From positions 1-34,925 of the forward strand of contig JAFLCE010000044.1 of assembly GCA_017303655.1 (NCBI GenBank): DNA of 34,925 nt, given 5' to 3'. The DNA comes from Anaerolineae bacterium. Its GTDB lineage: Bacteria; Chloroflexota; Anaerolineae; Anaerolineales; Villigracilaceae. Below, piece by piece: positions 22,678-29,655 of this stretch. A model generated the notes under the pieces. It worked only from the letters and a program-made list of their open reading frames with translations, was not told the origin of the DNA and ran no database searches. Position 1 is the stretch's first letter; each line of letters begins with the position of its first letter. Both the position numbers and the translations under genes were made by a program.

Positions 22678-22745
22678 TTTGTTTTGACCTCCGATGGAAC
22701 AAACAGATTTACCTACAAAACTTCAATTGCCATAGGAGGCAAAAC

Positions 22746-22958
22746 ATGTCTGAAAGAATTATCGGAACAGTGAAATGGTTCAACGGCGACAAGGGCTTCG
22801 GCTTCATTGCTCGCGAAGGTGGAGCGGACGTTTTCGTTCACTTCTCCGCCATCCAGGGTGACGGCTACCGTAACCTGCAGGAAGGCCAGAAGGTCGAATT
22901 CACTGTCGAAAAGGGACCTAAGGGTCCTCAAGCCAGCAACGTTACCGTTCTGAGCTAA
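22746..22958 (+). CDS. Cold shock protein, CspA family
   Basis: The 70-aa single-domain OB-fold protein binds single-stranded RNA and DNA and melts mRNA structure. It has [15 protein letters not shown] (7-21) with RNP1 (KGFGFI) and VFVHFSAI (RNP2), then [15 protein letters not shown] and a C-terminal [16 protein letters not shown] at 22734-22739 fixes the ATG at 22746; the upstream open frame is leader sequence. The leader is long and has a stem-loop followed by T's. A GAAA-capped terminator follows the stop. A DEAD-box RNA helicase gene lies about 900 bp away on the other strand, a common functional partner in cold adaptation. Confidence 0.96.
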   Translation: MSERIIGTVKWFNGDKGFGFIAREGGADVFVHFSAIQGDGYRNLQEGQKVEFTVEKGPKGPQASNVTVLS

Positions 22959-22964
22959 GACAAT

Positions 22965-22999
22965 AAAAGAGCCGGATGCGAAAGCATCCGGCTCTTTTT
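22965..22999. terminator. Bidirectional Rho-independent terminator with GNRA tetraloop
   Basis: AAAAGAGCCGGATGC (22965-22979) and GCATCCGGCTCTTTT (22984-22998) form a perfect 15-bp stem capped by GAAA. T-runs lie on both strands. It serves the cold-shock gene and the convergent metallophosphoesterase. Confidence 0.92.
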
Positions 23000-23014
23000 G
23001 ATTTAAAGCTTCTT

Positions 23015-23752
23015 TCAATCTTGATATTGTGCAATCATATCTTCAGCAAATGGACGTTCACTATTTCGATAGATGGTGATGATTTCCTGAACATCATATG
23101 GCAAGCGGCGGAATTGCACATCAAATATGCCTTGTTGTACAGTAAGGATGGCATATTCTGCCCAAGAGTCAACATGGGTTTTACTCTGATAACGATTGTA
23201 GGGAATGCCAACGCTACCGGGATTGAAAAAGAAGTTTTTTCCACAGCGGCGGATTTGTTGGGTATGAGTATGCCCGCCGGTCAGGATATTATTTTCATAC
23301 CCACCAAGGAATTTCTGAAAATCTTCTTCGGATATTGTCGGTGGAATCACATCTTCATAATTGACTGGTGACCCGTGAAAGCATAAAAGGTTCAGCTTGT
23401 TTTCAAGTGGAAGAGTGATCGTGGGTTGGAAACCAGCGATGAATTTCTTATCATCATCGCTAAGTTTTGAAAGAGTCCAATCGCGGATCGCTTCCATTTT
23501 CTTAATGCGCTCAGGCGGGATGTTTTCCTGTTCAATCCCATTTTTTGTCAGCAACCAATCATCTGCATTCCCCATCGCTACTGGACAATTCAATTGACGT
23601 AGACGTCGAACCACTTCGGCAGGTTGCGCGCCGCCCTGTATCGCATCGCCGAGGCAAACGATCTTGTCAACAGATTGTTTTTGAATATCTGCCTCTACCA
23701 GATCAAAAGCAAAATCATTCCCGTGGATGTCTGAGATCACTGCGATACGCAT
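23015..23752 (-). CDS. Metallophosphoesterase (calcineurin-like; YfcE/MJ0936-type)
   Basis: The 245-aa protein has the full metal-ligand set: ISDIHGN (6-12; Asp8, His10), LGDAIQGG (34-41; Asp36), MGNADDW (60-66; Asn62), CFHGSP (125-130; His127) and GGHTHTQ (160-166; His162, His164), and ends the core with NPGSVGIPYN. This is the small phosphodiesterase group that hydrolyses phosphodiesters or nucleotides with Mn or Ni. The exact substrate is unknown. AGGAG at 23764-23760 supports the ATG at 23752. It lies between the helicase terminator and the bidirectional terminator shared with the cold-shock gene, so it is probably monocistronic. Confidence 0.92.
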   Translation of the reverse strand: MRIAVISDIHGNDFAFDLVEADIQKQSVDKIVCLGDAIQGGAQPAEVVRRLRQLNCPVAMGNADDWLLTKNGIEQENIPPERIKKMEAIRDWTLSKLSDDDKKFIAGFQPTITLPLENKLNLLCFHGSPVNYEDVIPPTISEEDFQKFLGGYENNILTGGHTHTQQIRRCGKNFFFNPGSVGIPYNRYQSKTHVDSWAEYAILTVQQGIFDVQFRRLPYDVQEIITIYRNSERPFAEDMIAQYQD

Positions 23753-23793
23753 GCTTAAGCTCCTGTCGTAAAAATATAAAATCCATTCTTGCA

Positions 23794-23823
23794 AAGAACC
23801 CGCCTTACAAAAGACGGGTTCTT
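23794..23823 (-). terminator. Probable terminator after the DEAD-box helicase gene
   Basis: On the minus strand AAGAACCCGTCTT and AAGGCGGGTTCTT form a 13-bp stem with one wobble pair and a TTGT tetraloop, starting 7 bp after the helicase stop. The T-tract is short and overlaps the stem end (TTCTTT). Confidence 0.65.
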
Positions 23824-23830
23824 ATACTGT

Positions 23831-25084
23831 TTACTTCTTCCTCGGTGCCAAGCGATTCCTGCCATAGCTCTTTGGCGTAGGCGCGGGCTTGGGTGGGCGT
23901 CCGCCATCTCGCGGGGCGCCTCTGCCTCTTCCGCCAGATTCAGAGCGCGGTGGAGCAGGAGCCTTATAGTCAAACTCTTCGAGCGTTTCGCGTTTCAGTT
24001 CGGCTCCCATAATTCGCTCAAGGATGCGGATCATGTCCTTGTCTTCATCGGTTACCAGGGTGAAGGCATCGCCAGTACGTTGCGCACGGCCCGTGCGACC
24101 AATGCGGTGGATGTACGCATCAGCGGTATCGGGCATGTCGTAGTTGATCACATGCGAAACAGTTTCGATGTCGAGTCCACGTGCGGCGATGTCTGTTGCG
24201 ACCATGATGTCGTGATGACCGCTTTTGAAACCTTTGAGCGCAGATTGCCGCTGTCCTTGCGATCTATCACCATGCAGGCTGGTCACTTTGAAACCAGCGC
24301 GTTCGATCTGCTGGGCAACCCGTGAAGCGCGGTGTTTGGTGCGGGTGAAGACCAGCACAGAATTCGTATCGGTGCGTTTGAGCAGTTCAAGCAACAAAGC
24401 AGACTTCAAATGCTGGGGGACAGGATACAACGCATGCGCCACAGTGTGCGCAGGTTTGCTGATTCCCATTGCGATCTTTTGCGGTTCTTTCAAAGCCTGC
24501 TTGGCAAGTAATTCCACATCGGCGGGGAAGGTGGCAGAGAACATCATCGTCTGGCGTTTTTCAGGCACGGCTTTTACAATGCGGCGCACATCCGGCAGAA
24601 AGCCCATGTCGAACATTCTGTCGGCTTCATCGAGCACGAGCAGTTCGATGTTCGCCATTTTGGCATGACCCTGGGCGATGAGGTCGAGCAGACGTCCTGG
24701 GCAGGCGACGATGATTTCCGCACCATTGCGCAATGCCTGCACCTGCGGGTTCGCTCCGACTCCGCCGTAAATGGTTACACTCTTTAGCTTTGTCCCCGCT
24801 GACAACACTTTGATCACATCGTGGATCTGTTCGGCAAGTTCGCGCGTCGGTGTGACGATGAGCGCACGCGGCACATTGCGTTGTCCACCGCTGATGAGTT
24901 TGTTCAAAATGGGCAGGACAAAAGCGGCTGTCTTGCCGGTACCGGTTTGTGCCGTGCCGATGATGTCGCGTCCGCGCAGGGCGGCGGGGATGGCGGCTTC
25001 TTGAATAGGCGTGGCTTTTTCGTAGCCTGCTTTTTGAACCCCCTGCATCAGACGTGGGTCGAGTTGAAATTGTTTGAAATCCAT
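23831..25084 (-). CDS. DEAD-box ATP-dependent RNA helicase, RhlE/CsdA-like
   Basis: The 417-aa protein contains the helicase motifs in order: Q motif (ATPIQEAAIPAAL, 24-36), motif I AQTGTGKT (45-52), Ia PTRELAEQ, GGVGANPQ, CPGRLLDL, DEAD (152-155), SAT (183-185), then domain 2 with VLVFTRTKHRA, TSLHGDRSQGQR, VATDIAARGLDIE and YIHRIGRTGR. The basic, Gly/Arg/Pro-rich tail (about 375-417) is RNA-binding and typical of RhlE. It unwinds short RNA duplexes for ribosome assembly or mRNA decay, particularly in the cold. AAGGAC precedes the ATG at 25084. The EamA gene lies 34 bp upstream on the same strand. Confidence 0.95.
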   Translation of the reverse strand: MDFKQFQLDPRLMQGVQKAGYEKATPIQEAAIPAALRGRDIIGTAQTGTGKTAAFVLPILNKLISGGQRNVPRALIVTPTRELAEQIHDVIKVLSAGTKLKSVTIYGGVGANPQVQALRNGAEIIVACPGRLLDLIAQGHAKMANIELLVLDEADRMFDMGFLPDVRRIVKAVPEKRQTMMFSATFPADVELLAKQALKEPQKIAMGISKPAHTVAHALYPVPQHLKSALLLELLKRTDTNSVLVFTRTKHRASRVAQQIERAGFKVTSLHGDRSQGQRQSALKGFKSGHHDIMVATDIAARGLDIETVSHVINYDMPDTADAYIHRIGRTGRAQRTGDAFTLVTDEDKDMIRILERIMGAELKRETLEEFDYKAPAPPRSESGGRGRGAPRDGGRPPKPAPTPKSYGRNRLAPRKK

Positions 25085-25118
25085 AAAGTCCTTTATAAGT
25101 TGAAGATCACTAAATTCA

Positions 25119-25985
25119 TTATATCTCTTTTGTTCTCAATTCTGAGCGCGTCAAAAGCACCACTGCCGTCAGGATCAGTCCGCCGCCAACGAGGACAATC
25201 GGTAGGAGTTGGTCGCCAAATAGCCAGGTTGCCAGAAAAACGGTCACAATCGGTTCGATGGTGGAGAGCATCGCCGCGTTGGTAGGACCGACCCGCTCCA
25301 GCCCAATCAGAAATGTGGTCACCGGGATGATGGTAGAGATGAAAATAATGCCCAGAACTGCAAGCCAACCTGAATTCCCGGTAGGGAAGTGGGCTCCATT
25401 GACGAAGGTCAATATGCCATACACGGCTCCTGCCGAAGCAAAGATGACCGCAGTTGATTGCACCGCTGAAACATGTTTCATCACATTCGTACCAATGATG
25501 ATGTAAATAGAATAGATTAACGCTGCCACAATTGCCATCGCCGCGCCAATGAACTGTCCGCTGACGGGTCCCACGGTGAGAGCGGCTCCCACCAGTGCTA
25601 ACACAAGGGCGATGATTTTTGTCCGTGTGAGTTTTTCATGCAGGAAGATCACAGAAAGCACAGCGACAAAGAATGGGTAGAGATATAGTAGCAATGCCAC
25701 CAAGCCTGCGGATGCATATTTGATAGCGGTCATATATAGAAAGGATTGCCCCACATAACCAACAGCGCCCATGCCAACGAGTTGTGCGAGAATCCGTCCG
25801 CGTGGATAAGGCTCCTTGCGCAGGATCAGCAGTATGGTCATGAATGCGGCGGAGAGTCCAAATCGCAGGAAGAGGACGGTAAAGGTATCCATCCCGTCGG
25901 CGTAGGCAAAACGCCCGAAGATGGCAAGTGTCCCAAATGAAGCAGCAGAAATGCCGATGAGCAAAATTCCGGTGAAGCGTTTCAT
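25119..25985 (-). CDS. EamA/DMT-superfamily transporter
   Basis: The 288-aa protein has ten hydrophobic segments arranged as two EamA repeats (about 5-135 and 145-280). Typical pieces are LIGISAASFGTLAIFGRFA, LRFGLSAAFM, YLYPFFVAVLSVIFLHEKLT (first repeat end) and LSTIEPIVTVFLATWLFGDQL (second repeat end). The family exports metabolites such as amino acids or nucleobases; the substrate is unknown. I use the ATG at 25985; a TTG three codons upstream is weaker. TATAGT on the minus strand (25999-25994) sits 8 bp before the ATG, so the leader may be very short. No strong -35 is visible. Confidence 0.92.
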   Translation of the reverse strand: MKRFTGILLIGISAASFGTLAIFGRFAYADGMDTFTVLFLRFGLSAAFMTILLILRKEPYPRGRILAQLVGMGAVGYVGQSFLYMTAIKYASAGLVALLLYLYPFFVAVLSVIFLHEKLTRTKIIALVLALVGAALTVGPVSGQFIGAAMAIVAALIYSIYIIIGTNVMKHVSAVQSTAVIFASAGAVYGILTFVNGAHFPTGNSGWLAVLGIIFISTIIPVTTFLIGLERVGPTNAAMLSTIEPIVTVFLATWLFGDQLLPIVLVGGGLILTAVVLLTRSELRTKEI

Positions 25986-26003
25986 AGCGGGCAACTATAC
26001 TCG

Positions 26004-26037
26004 AAAAAAATCTCCCCGTTGATGGGGAGATTTTTTT
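26004..26037. terminator. Bidirectional Rho-independent terminator closing the seven-gene operon
   Basis: AAAAAAATCTCCCC (26004-26017) pairs perfectly with GGGGAGATTTTTTT (26024-26037) around a 6-base loop. The minus-strand T-run ends the operon that starts at 30637; the stop codon of the last gene overlaps the stem. Confidence 0.93.
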
Positions 26038-26668
26038 ATGCAAGCGCTGCGTTTGGGTTCAGGTTGAGTTTGCGATGGGAGAAGCCCTCCCAAATTTCTT
26101 GCGGGTAAATGATCTGATTCGTGCCGGGCAGTTGTTCCATGGCAAGCCCGGTGTTCATGTCAATGCCGATGCTTTGATAGGCTTTATAGATCAACTGACT
26201 GCAATAGAACGCCTCTTCGGTTTCAGGGTTGAAAAAATTGAGGTTGTACGGTTTGCCCACTTGCGCGCGTACATACTGGGCAATCGCGGTACGCATGTTG
26301 ACCTCATCTTCATCGGAATAGCCGAGCACATCCAATGGCGAAACGATTCCGTAAAACGTATCGAACAAAAGCCCGCGTTGGCGCGCCATGCGTTCGGTAT
26401 CCCAAACGCCGTTCAGAACATCAAAGGTGATCACGCCACGCGCACCGGCTTCGGCGCAGCGTCCGTCTGGTCCGAGATAGATGGCGACATGGTCCACGTC
26501 ACCGGGCACGAGGCGACCGACCATGCGCCAGAACTCGCCCGGCAAAATATTGGGCTTGCCGTTCATGGTGCAGATAATATCGCCTGTTTGCACAGGCATG
26601 CCGTTGATCTGATAGGTGTAAATCATCGTATTCATTATACGGAGTTCCGCCCCTGAAGTTTCAGCCAT
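26036..26668 (-). CDS. Permuted NlpC/P60 (YiiX/YebB-like) cysteine hydrolase
   Basis: The 210-aa protein has the circularly permuted papain-like arrangement: the catalytic His comes first (VDHVAIYLG, His60), followed by an acidic/polar residue region (CAEAGARGVITFDVL), and the nucleophile Cys comes late (FYCSQLIYKAYQ, Cys156). YiiX/YebB-like members act on amide or ester bonds in lipids or peptidoglycan-like substrates; no signal peptide is seen, so it is probably cytoplasmic. The ATG at 26668 directly follows the stop of the GT4 gene. ATGs at codons 12 and 15 are alternatives. It is the last gene of the operon and might trim or load the product made upstream, by inference. Confidence 0.85.
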   Translation of the reverse strand: MAETSGAELRIMNTMIYTYQINGMPVQTGDIICTMNGKPNILPGEFWRMVGRLVPGDVDHVAIYLGPDGRCAEAGARGVITFDVLNGVWDTERMARQRGLLFDTFYGIVSPLDVLGYSDEDEVNMRTAIAQYVRAQVGKPYNLNFFNPETEEAFYCSQLIYKAYQSIGIDMNTGLAMEQLPGTNQIIYPQEIWEGFSHRKLNLNPNAALA

Positions 26669-27718
26669 TCATCTTAAAAACGAAAGCAGGAAATCACGGA
26701 TCTGACTCGCCGTCTGATTCCACTTAGGCTGACGCTGGTAGCGACTCCGCGCTGCGAGGCTCATCTCCAGAAGCAGATCACGCCTCTCGCTCAAGAGTTG
26801 CAGTTTTTCTGCCAAACTTTGAGCGTCTCGTGGCTGGATGAGAAACCCGGTTTTGCCATCTTCGATGACTTCGCTGGCCGCGCCAAGGGTGGTGCCAATG
26901 GCGGGTAGCCCGAATCCCATCCCTTCGAGGTAGACGATGCCGAAGCCCTCGTAACTCGATGGCACGACGAGGATGTGAGCGGATCTTAGTTTTTCGACGA
27001 GAGGTTGGTTGTTGAGTGAAGAGTGAAACGTGACAATGGACGATAGACCGTTGACTTTGACGAAATCTTGCATTTGTTTGGCATATGCAGGGTCAGTTAT
27101 CAATGAACCAACAACATCTACCTGAACATCTGACCGCTGACCGCTGACTGCTTCTAAAAGAGTATGCAATCCCTTCCGCTCGATAACATTGCCAAGGAAT
27201 AGAATATTTAATTCTTTCTTCTTTCCTCTTTCTTCTATCTCTTCTTCCGAGATCGCTTCTCCAAACCGATCCGTCGGCGGGAAGGCAACTACATCTGGCA
27301 GGCTATTCTCTACTACGCCATGCACCACTTTCTTCGTCGTCTCGGAATTGAAGATGAATCCATCTACACGTTGTAAATATTTCTTCTCCACCAAGCGATA
27401 AAAGTCATTTTGCCATTTCGGGCGCAGTTCAGAGCAGCGTAAGTGATGGACAAGGCTAATGATGGGGTAGGGACGCGGCTTTCGATTCGCACGAATTAAT
27501 GATGGATGATTCAGTTCATCCTGAATGAGAATATCCAAACCTGACGGCAGTTTGAAGGTGAAGTTATCCGTTAGGTGCGCGGCGTAATTGCGCCATGGCA
27601 ACGAGATGATCTCCACCGTATCACCTTGCGCGCGCAGATAGTCCACCAGCATGCGGTCGTACATATACCCGCCGCTGAGCGTGTCGAGCGAACCGTAAAT
27701 AACGAGTCCGATTTTCAT
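26669..27718 (-). CDS. GT4 glycosyltransferase
   Basis: The 349-aa GT-B enzyme has an N-terminal acceptor domain (GLVIYGSLDTLSGGYMYDRML, 3-23). The donor domain contains LFLGNVIERKGLHTLLEAV (about 174-192) and the nucleotide-sugar motif PSSYEGFGIVYLEGMGFGLPAIGTT (about 258-282; E-x7-E). It lacks a membrane helix. The ATG at 27718 comes directly after the stop of the PTPS-like gene, so the two proteins are probably made together. From memory, a close GT4 subfamily in Actinobacteria and Chloroflexota is found beside the same PTPS-like family and an MDR dehydrogenase. Three heptad-periodic tracts (27016, 27132, 27212) lie in variable loops of the gene. Confidence 0.9.
   Translation of the reverse strand: MKIGLVIYGSLDTLSGGYMYDRMLVDYLRAQGDTVEIISLPWRNYAAHLTDNFTFKLPSGLDILIQDELNHPSLIRANRKPRPYPIISLVHHLRCSELRPKWQNDFYRLVEKKYLQRVDGFIFNSETTKKVVHGVVENSLPDVVAFPPTDRFGEAISEEEIEERGKKKELNILFLGNVIERKGLHTLLEAVSGQRSDVQVDVVGSLITDPAYAKQMQDFVKVNGLSSIVTFHSSLNNQPLVEKLRSAHILVVPSSYEGFGIVYLEGMGFGLPAIGTTLGAASEVIEDGKTGFLIQPRDAQSLAEKLQLLSERRDLLLEMSLAARSRYQRQPKWNQTASQIRDFLLSFLR
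27016..27036. repeat. Half heptad element (GTGAAGA type) inside the GT4 gene
   Basis: Three heptads starting GTG at 27016, 27023 and 27030. The first 13 bases equal those of the intergenic element at 10429. It encodes a variable loop (about FHSSLNNQP) of normal length. Confidence 0.4.
27132..27152. repeat. Half heptad element (GACCGCT x3) inside the GT4 gene
   Basis: GACCGCT at 27132 and 27139, then GACTGCT at 27146. GACCGCT is also a unit of the heptad terminator at 34211-34253. It encodes the loop SGQRSDV. Confidence 0.45.
27212..27246. repeat. Heptad pyrimidine tract (TTCTTTC type) inside the GT4 gene
   Basis: TTCTTTC occurs at 27212 and 27219, followed by CTCTTTC (27226), TTCTATC (27233) and TCTTCTT. 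On the coding strand it gives the charged linker EEEIEERGKKKE. A similar purine heptad tract is at 18764-18790. Confidence 0.4.
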
Positions 27719-28096
27719 TTATCGTATTATTTGAAAAGCCGCCCATGCATTCGCGTGTTCCCATAGCACTACTTTCACACCTGTGATGTTCTTTGCTTTA
27801 ATACGTTTATTCAAAGTCGTAGCGAGAATCCGGGCAAAATGTTCAATGGATGGGTTTAGCCCGGCGAATTCCGGCTTGTCATTTAACATTTGTTCCTTGT
27901 AATAATTAACCACATCATCGAGATGTTTCTCCACATCCACGATGTCTACGAGGTAACCGTGCTGGTCTAATTCACTGCCTTCGAGAATCAACACAAGAAT
28001 ATAGTGATGCGAGTTGGGATCATTTTCAGGTCCCCAATCTCCACCGATCAAAAAGTGACGAGCAATGAATTCCCGTCGTACGCCAAGTGAATACAT
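27719..28096 (-). CDS. PTPS/QueD-fold protein with a degenerate active site
   Basis: The 125-aa protein has the T-fold layout of 6-pyruvoyltetrahydropterin/6-carboxytetrahydropterin synthase: FIARHFL (His14), SHHYILVLILEG (His30, His31), VDIVDVEKHLDDVV, NPSIEHFARIL (cf. PTAENLA) and VVLWEHANAWA (Glu113). The CxxxHGH segment is replaced by PENDPNSHH, so the catalytic Cys and one canonical zinc His are gone. The DH of the catalytic triad is EQ (68-69). It is therefore unlikely to be a normal QueD. I chose the ATG at 28096 because GGAG lies at ideal distance; a TTG four codons upstream is possible. The stop abuts the GT4 start. Pterin or purine-like substrate binding may persist. Confidence 0.8.
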   Translation of the reverse strand: MYSLGVRREFIARHFLIGGDWGPENDPNSHHYILVLILEGSELDQHGYLVDIVDVEKHLDDVVNYYKEQMLNDKPEFAGLNPSIEHFARILATTLNKRIKAKNITGVKVVLWEHANAWAAFQIIR

Positions 28097-28115
28097 AATT
28101 TTCTCCAAAATTGAA

Positions 28116-28625
28116 TTATTTTTTTATAACATATGTTCCGCAAACAAGGTCATAAAGAGTTTGCCGTGTTTTTGTGAGCAAGAGACTGGCTATATTTGCA
28201 CCTAATAATCCATACACTGAGACCAACATACTGTTTAAGATGATCGGATTGAGTTCTGGGTTGAAGGTCACTTCCCAAATTAGAGTGTGTGAGATTTCCC
28301 AAGGTATAAATTTTAAAGTTGATCTAATCAGCGATTTTCCAAAACCGACTCGGTTCCCGTCCGTATCTGTTACTTTTAGGGACAGGCGATTTTTTCCCCA
28401 AGTTCCCTGCTTTTTTGAGGATTCGCTTATAGCAAAATATAGAGTTATGGGAAATGTAACCAATAAAAATCCAAGTATTTGTGCCTTAATACGACTGTCA
28501 AAGAGAGAACCTGCATTTGGGAGTATAAAAAATAGTGCAGACAATACAGCCAAATATACTGCCAGAATTAAGTAATCCAATAAAAATGCAGATATTCTTT
28601 GCCAAAGATTTGCGAATGAGTTCAT
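28116..28625 (-). CDS. RDD family membrane protein
   Basis: The 169-aa protein fits the RDD pattern: a first helix starting RISAFLLDYLILAVYLAVLSALFF (10-33), a second at about 47-66, the conserved KKQGTWGKNRLSLKVTDTDG loop (71-90) and a final hydrophobic stretch (about 131-150) with RQTLYDLVCGTYV. RDD proteins are poorly defined; some act as ion exchangers or membrane anchors. The gene is clearly more AT-rich than its neighbours, which suggests later acquisition. It starts 26 bp after ComB and ends 7 bp before the upstream edge of the PTPS-like gene region. Confidence 0.85.
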   Translation of the reverse strand: MNSFANLWQRISAFLLDYLILAVYLAVLSALFFILPNAGSLFDSRIKAQILGFLLVTFPITLYFAISESSKKQGTWGKNRLSLKVTDTDGNRVGFGKSLIRSTLKFIPWEISHTLIWEVTFNPELNPIILNSMLVSVYGLLGANIASLLLTKTRQTLYDLVCGTYVIKK

Positions 28626-28651
28626 TTGAAGCTCTTTTCTAAAGTGGGGCT

Positions 28652-29326
28652 TTAAGGTCTGACTGCCTGCATAATTAAAAAACTGTCTTTTCGTTCAATG
28701 GGCATGGCGAAATCAAAGTTGTCGATGTGTGAGCAGTAATCCAGGTCGGCATATGGGAATTGCGGATGTTCTTCCATATGTTGAAGCGCATCTCTCGAGG
28801 CATGCACTCGTTTGACGAAATCCTGCGCCTCTACTGCCTGACCCGTGAACTGTTTCTCCAAATAATCAGCACAAGCTACATCTTCATCATTGCTCAACCC
28901 GCCGGTGATGACAAATGATATCTCTGTCGGCTTCAATTTTAAGACATATTCAATCGTCGCTCCTGCCACAACAAAGCTCGTCGCCAGCATCACACCTGCA
29001 TTCACGGCGCGGACAGCGCCCTGTGTCCCTGCGCCGGTGCGTTGAATGATTGTGATACCCGTCAGGTCCTGTTCAAGGATGCGGGTGGGAGAGTTGCCAA
29101 AGTCGAAGCCTTCCGGTGGAAGTCCACCCACTTCGCCCATCGCCTTTGCGTTGACAAGTTGAGATTTTAATTTCAAGGCTTCATCCACACTCCTCACCAG
29201 CCGAATCTCTTTCGCGCCGCGCGAGAAGGCATACGCGGCAGTGGAGAAGGCACGTAACACGTCAATGATGAGGACAATGCCCGTGGCTTGATGGCAGTCT
29301 TCGAGGGTATACCTGTTGAACTTCAT
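28652..29326 (-). CDS. 2-phosphosulfolactate phosphatase family protein (ComB-like)
   Basis: The 224-aa protein carries ComB signatures: VLIIDVLRAFSTAAYAFSRGA (18-38), MGEVGGLPPEGFDFGNSP (63-80), TIIQRTGAGTQGAVRA (92-107), ATSFVVAGATIEYV and SFVITGG, with EDVACADYLE. In methanogens ComB removes phosphate from 2-phosphosulfolactate during coenzyme M synthesis. Bacterial homologues without that pathway have unknown substrates, and no comA or comC is visible here. I use the ATG at 29326, which overlaps the previous stop (TAATG); an earlier in-frame start would read through the whole upstream gene. An Mg-dependent phosphatase step in the operon pathway is inferred. Confidence 0.9.
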   Translation of the reverse strand: MKFNRYTLEDCHQATGIVLIIDVLRAFSTAAYAFSRGAKEIRLVRSVDEALKLKSQLVNAKAMGEVGGLPPEGFDFGNSPTRILEQDLTGITIIQRTGAGTQGAVRAVNAGVMLATSFVVAGATIEYVLKLKPTEISFVITGGLSNDEDVACADYLEKQFTGQAVEAQDFVKRVHASRDALQHMEEHPQFPYADLDYCSHIDNFDFAMPIERKDSFLIMQAVRP

Positions 29327-29655
29327 TAGTTTATCTTTTTCAGGATGAAACCGATCACAACAGCTGAAAATGAAGCCAACAATAAAATCGTATTGAGTCT
29401 TCCCAGCCATTTCATGTGTGGCGGCAGAATATTGGCGATTCCAAAACATAGCATGGTCATTCCTACTGAAAAAACCTCCCACGTGTGCGGGTCGTTGAAG
29501 ACCGCAATTCGGCTTGGGCGCAGGTCCACATAGGGGATGATGTTTAATGAAAGCAAGATCGTTAAGATACCTGCCAAGATTGGCAAGCCACCCAGAAAAA
29601 ACATTCCCAGCGGGCTTTTTGCAAAATCTGCTCCTGAGATTTGTTTATTTTCCAT
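29326..29655 (-). CDS. Small membrane protein of unknown function, three helices
   Basis: The 109-aa protein has hydrophobic segments at about 17-38, 62-80 and 85-105 with short loops (PYVDLRPSRIAVFNDPHTWEV between the first two). I do not recognise a family. The ATG at 29655 overlaps the end of the MDR dehydrogenase gene by 11 bp, and the stop overlaps the ComB start by one base. This indicates strict co-translation within the operon. Confidence 0.72.
   Translation of the reverse strand: MENKQISGADFAKSPLGMFFLGGLPILAGILTILLSLNIIPYVDLRPSRIAVFNDPHTWEVFSVGMTMLCFGIANILPPHMKWLGRLNTILLLASFSAVVIGFILKKIN

Noticed and set aside
27016-27246. Insertion of heptad elements into the GT4 gene as extra peptide
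   Set aside because: The protein has normal GT4 length at all three tracts, so they may be codon-level coincidence in variable loops; listed only as weak repeats.
27719-28108. Queuosine enzyme QueD or a true PTPS
   Set aside because: Catalytic Cys, one zinc His and the DH pair are replaced, and no other queuosine genes are nearby.
28652-29326. Coenzyme M biosynthesis locus
   Set aside because: Only the ComB-like gene is present; no ComA, ComC or ComDE homologue is visible in the window.
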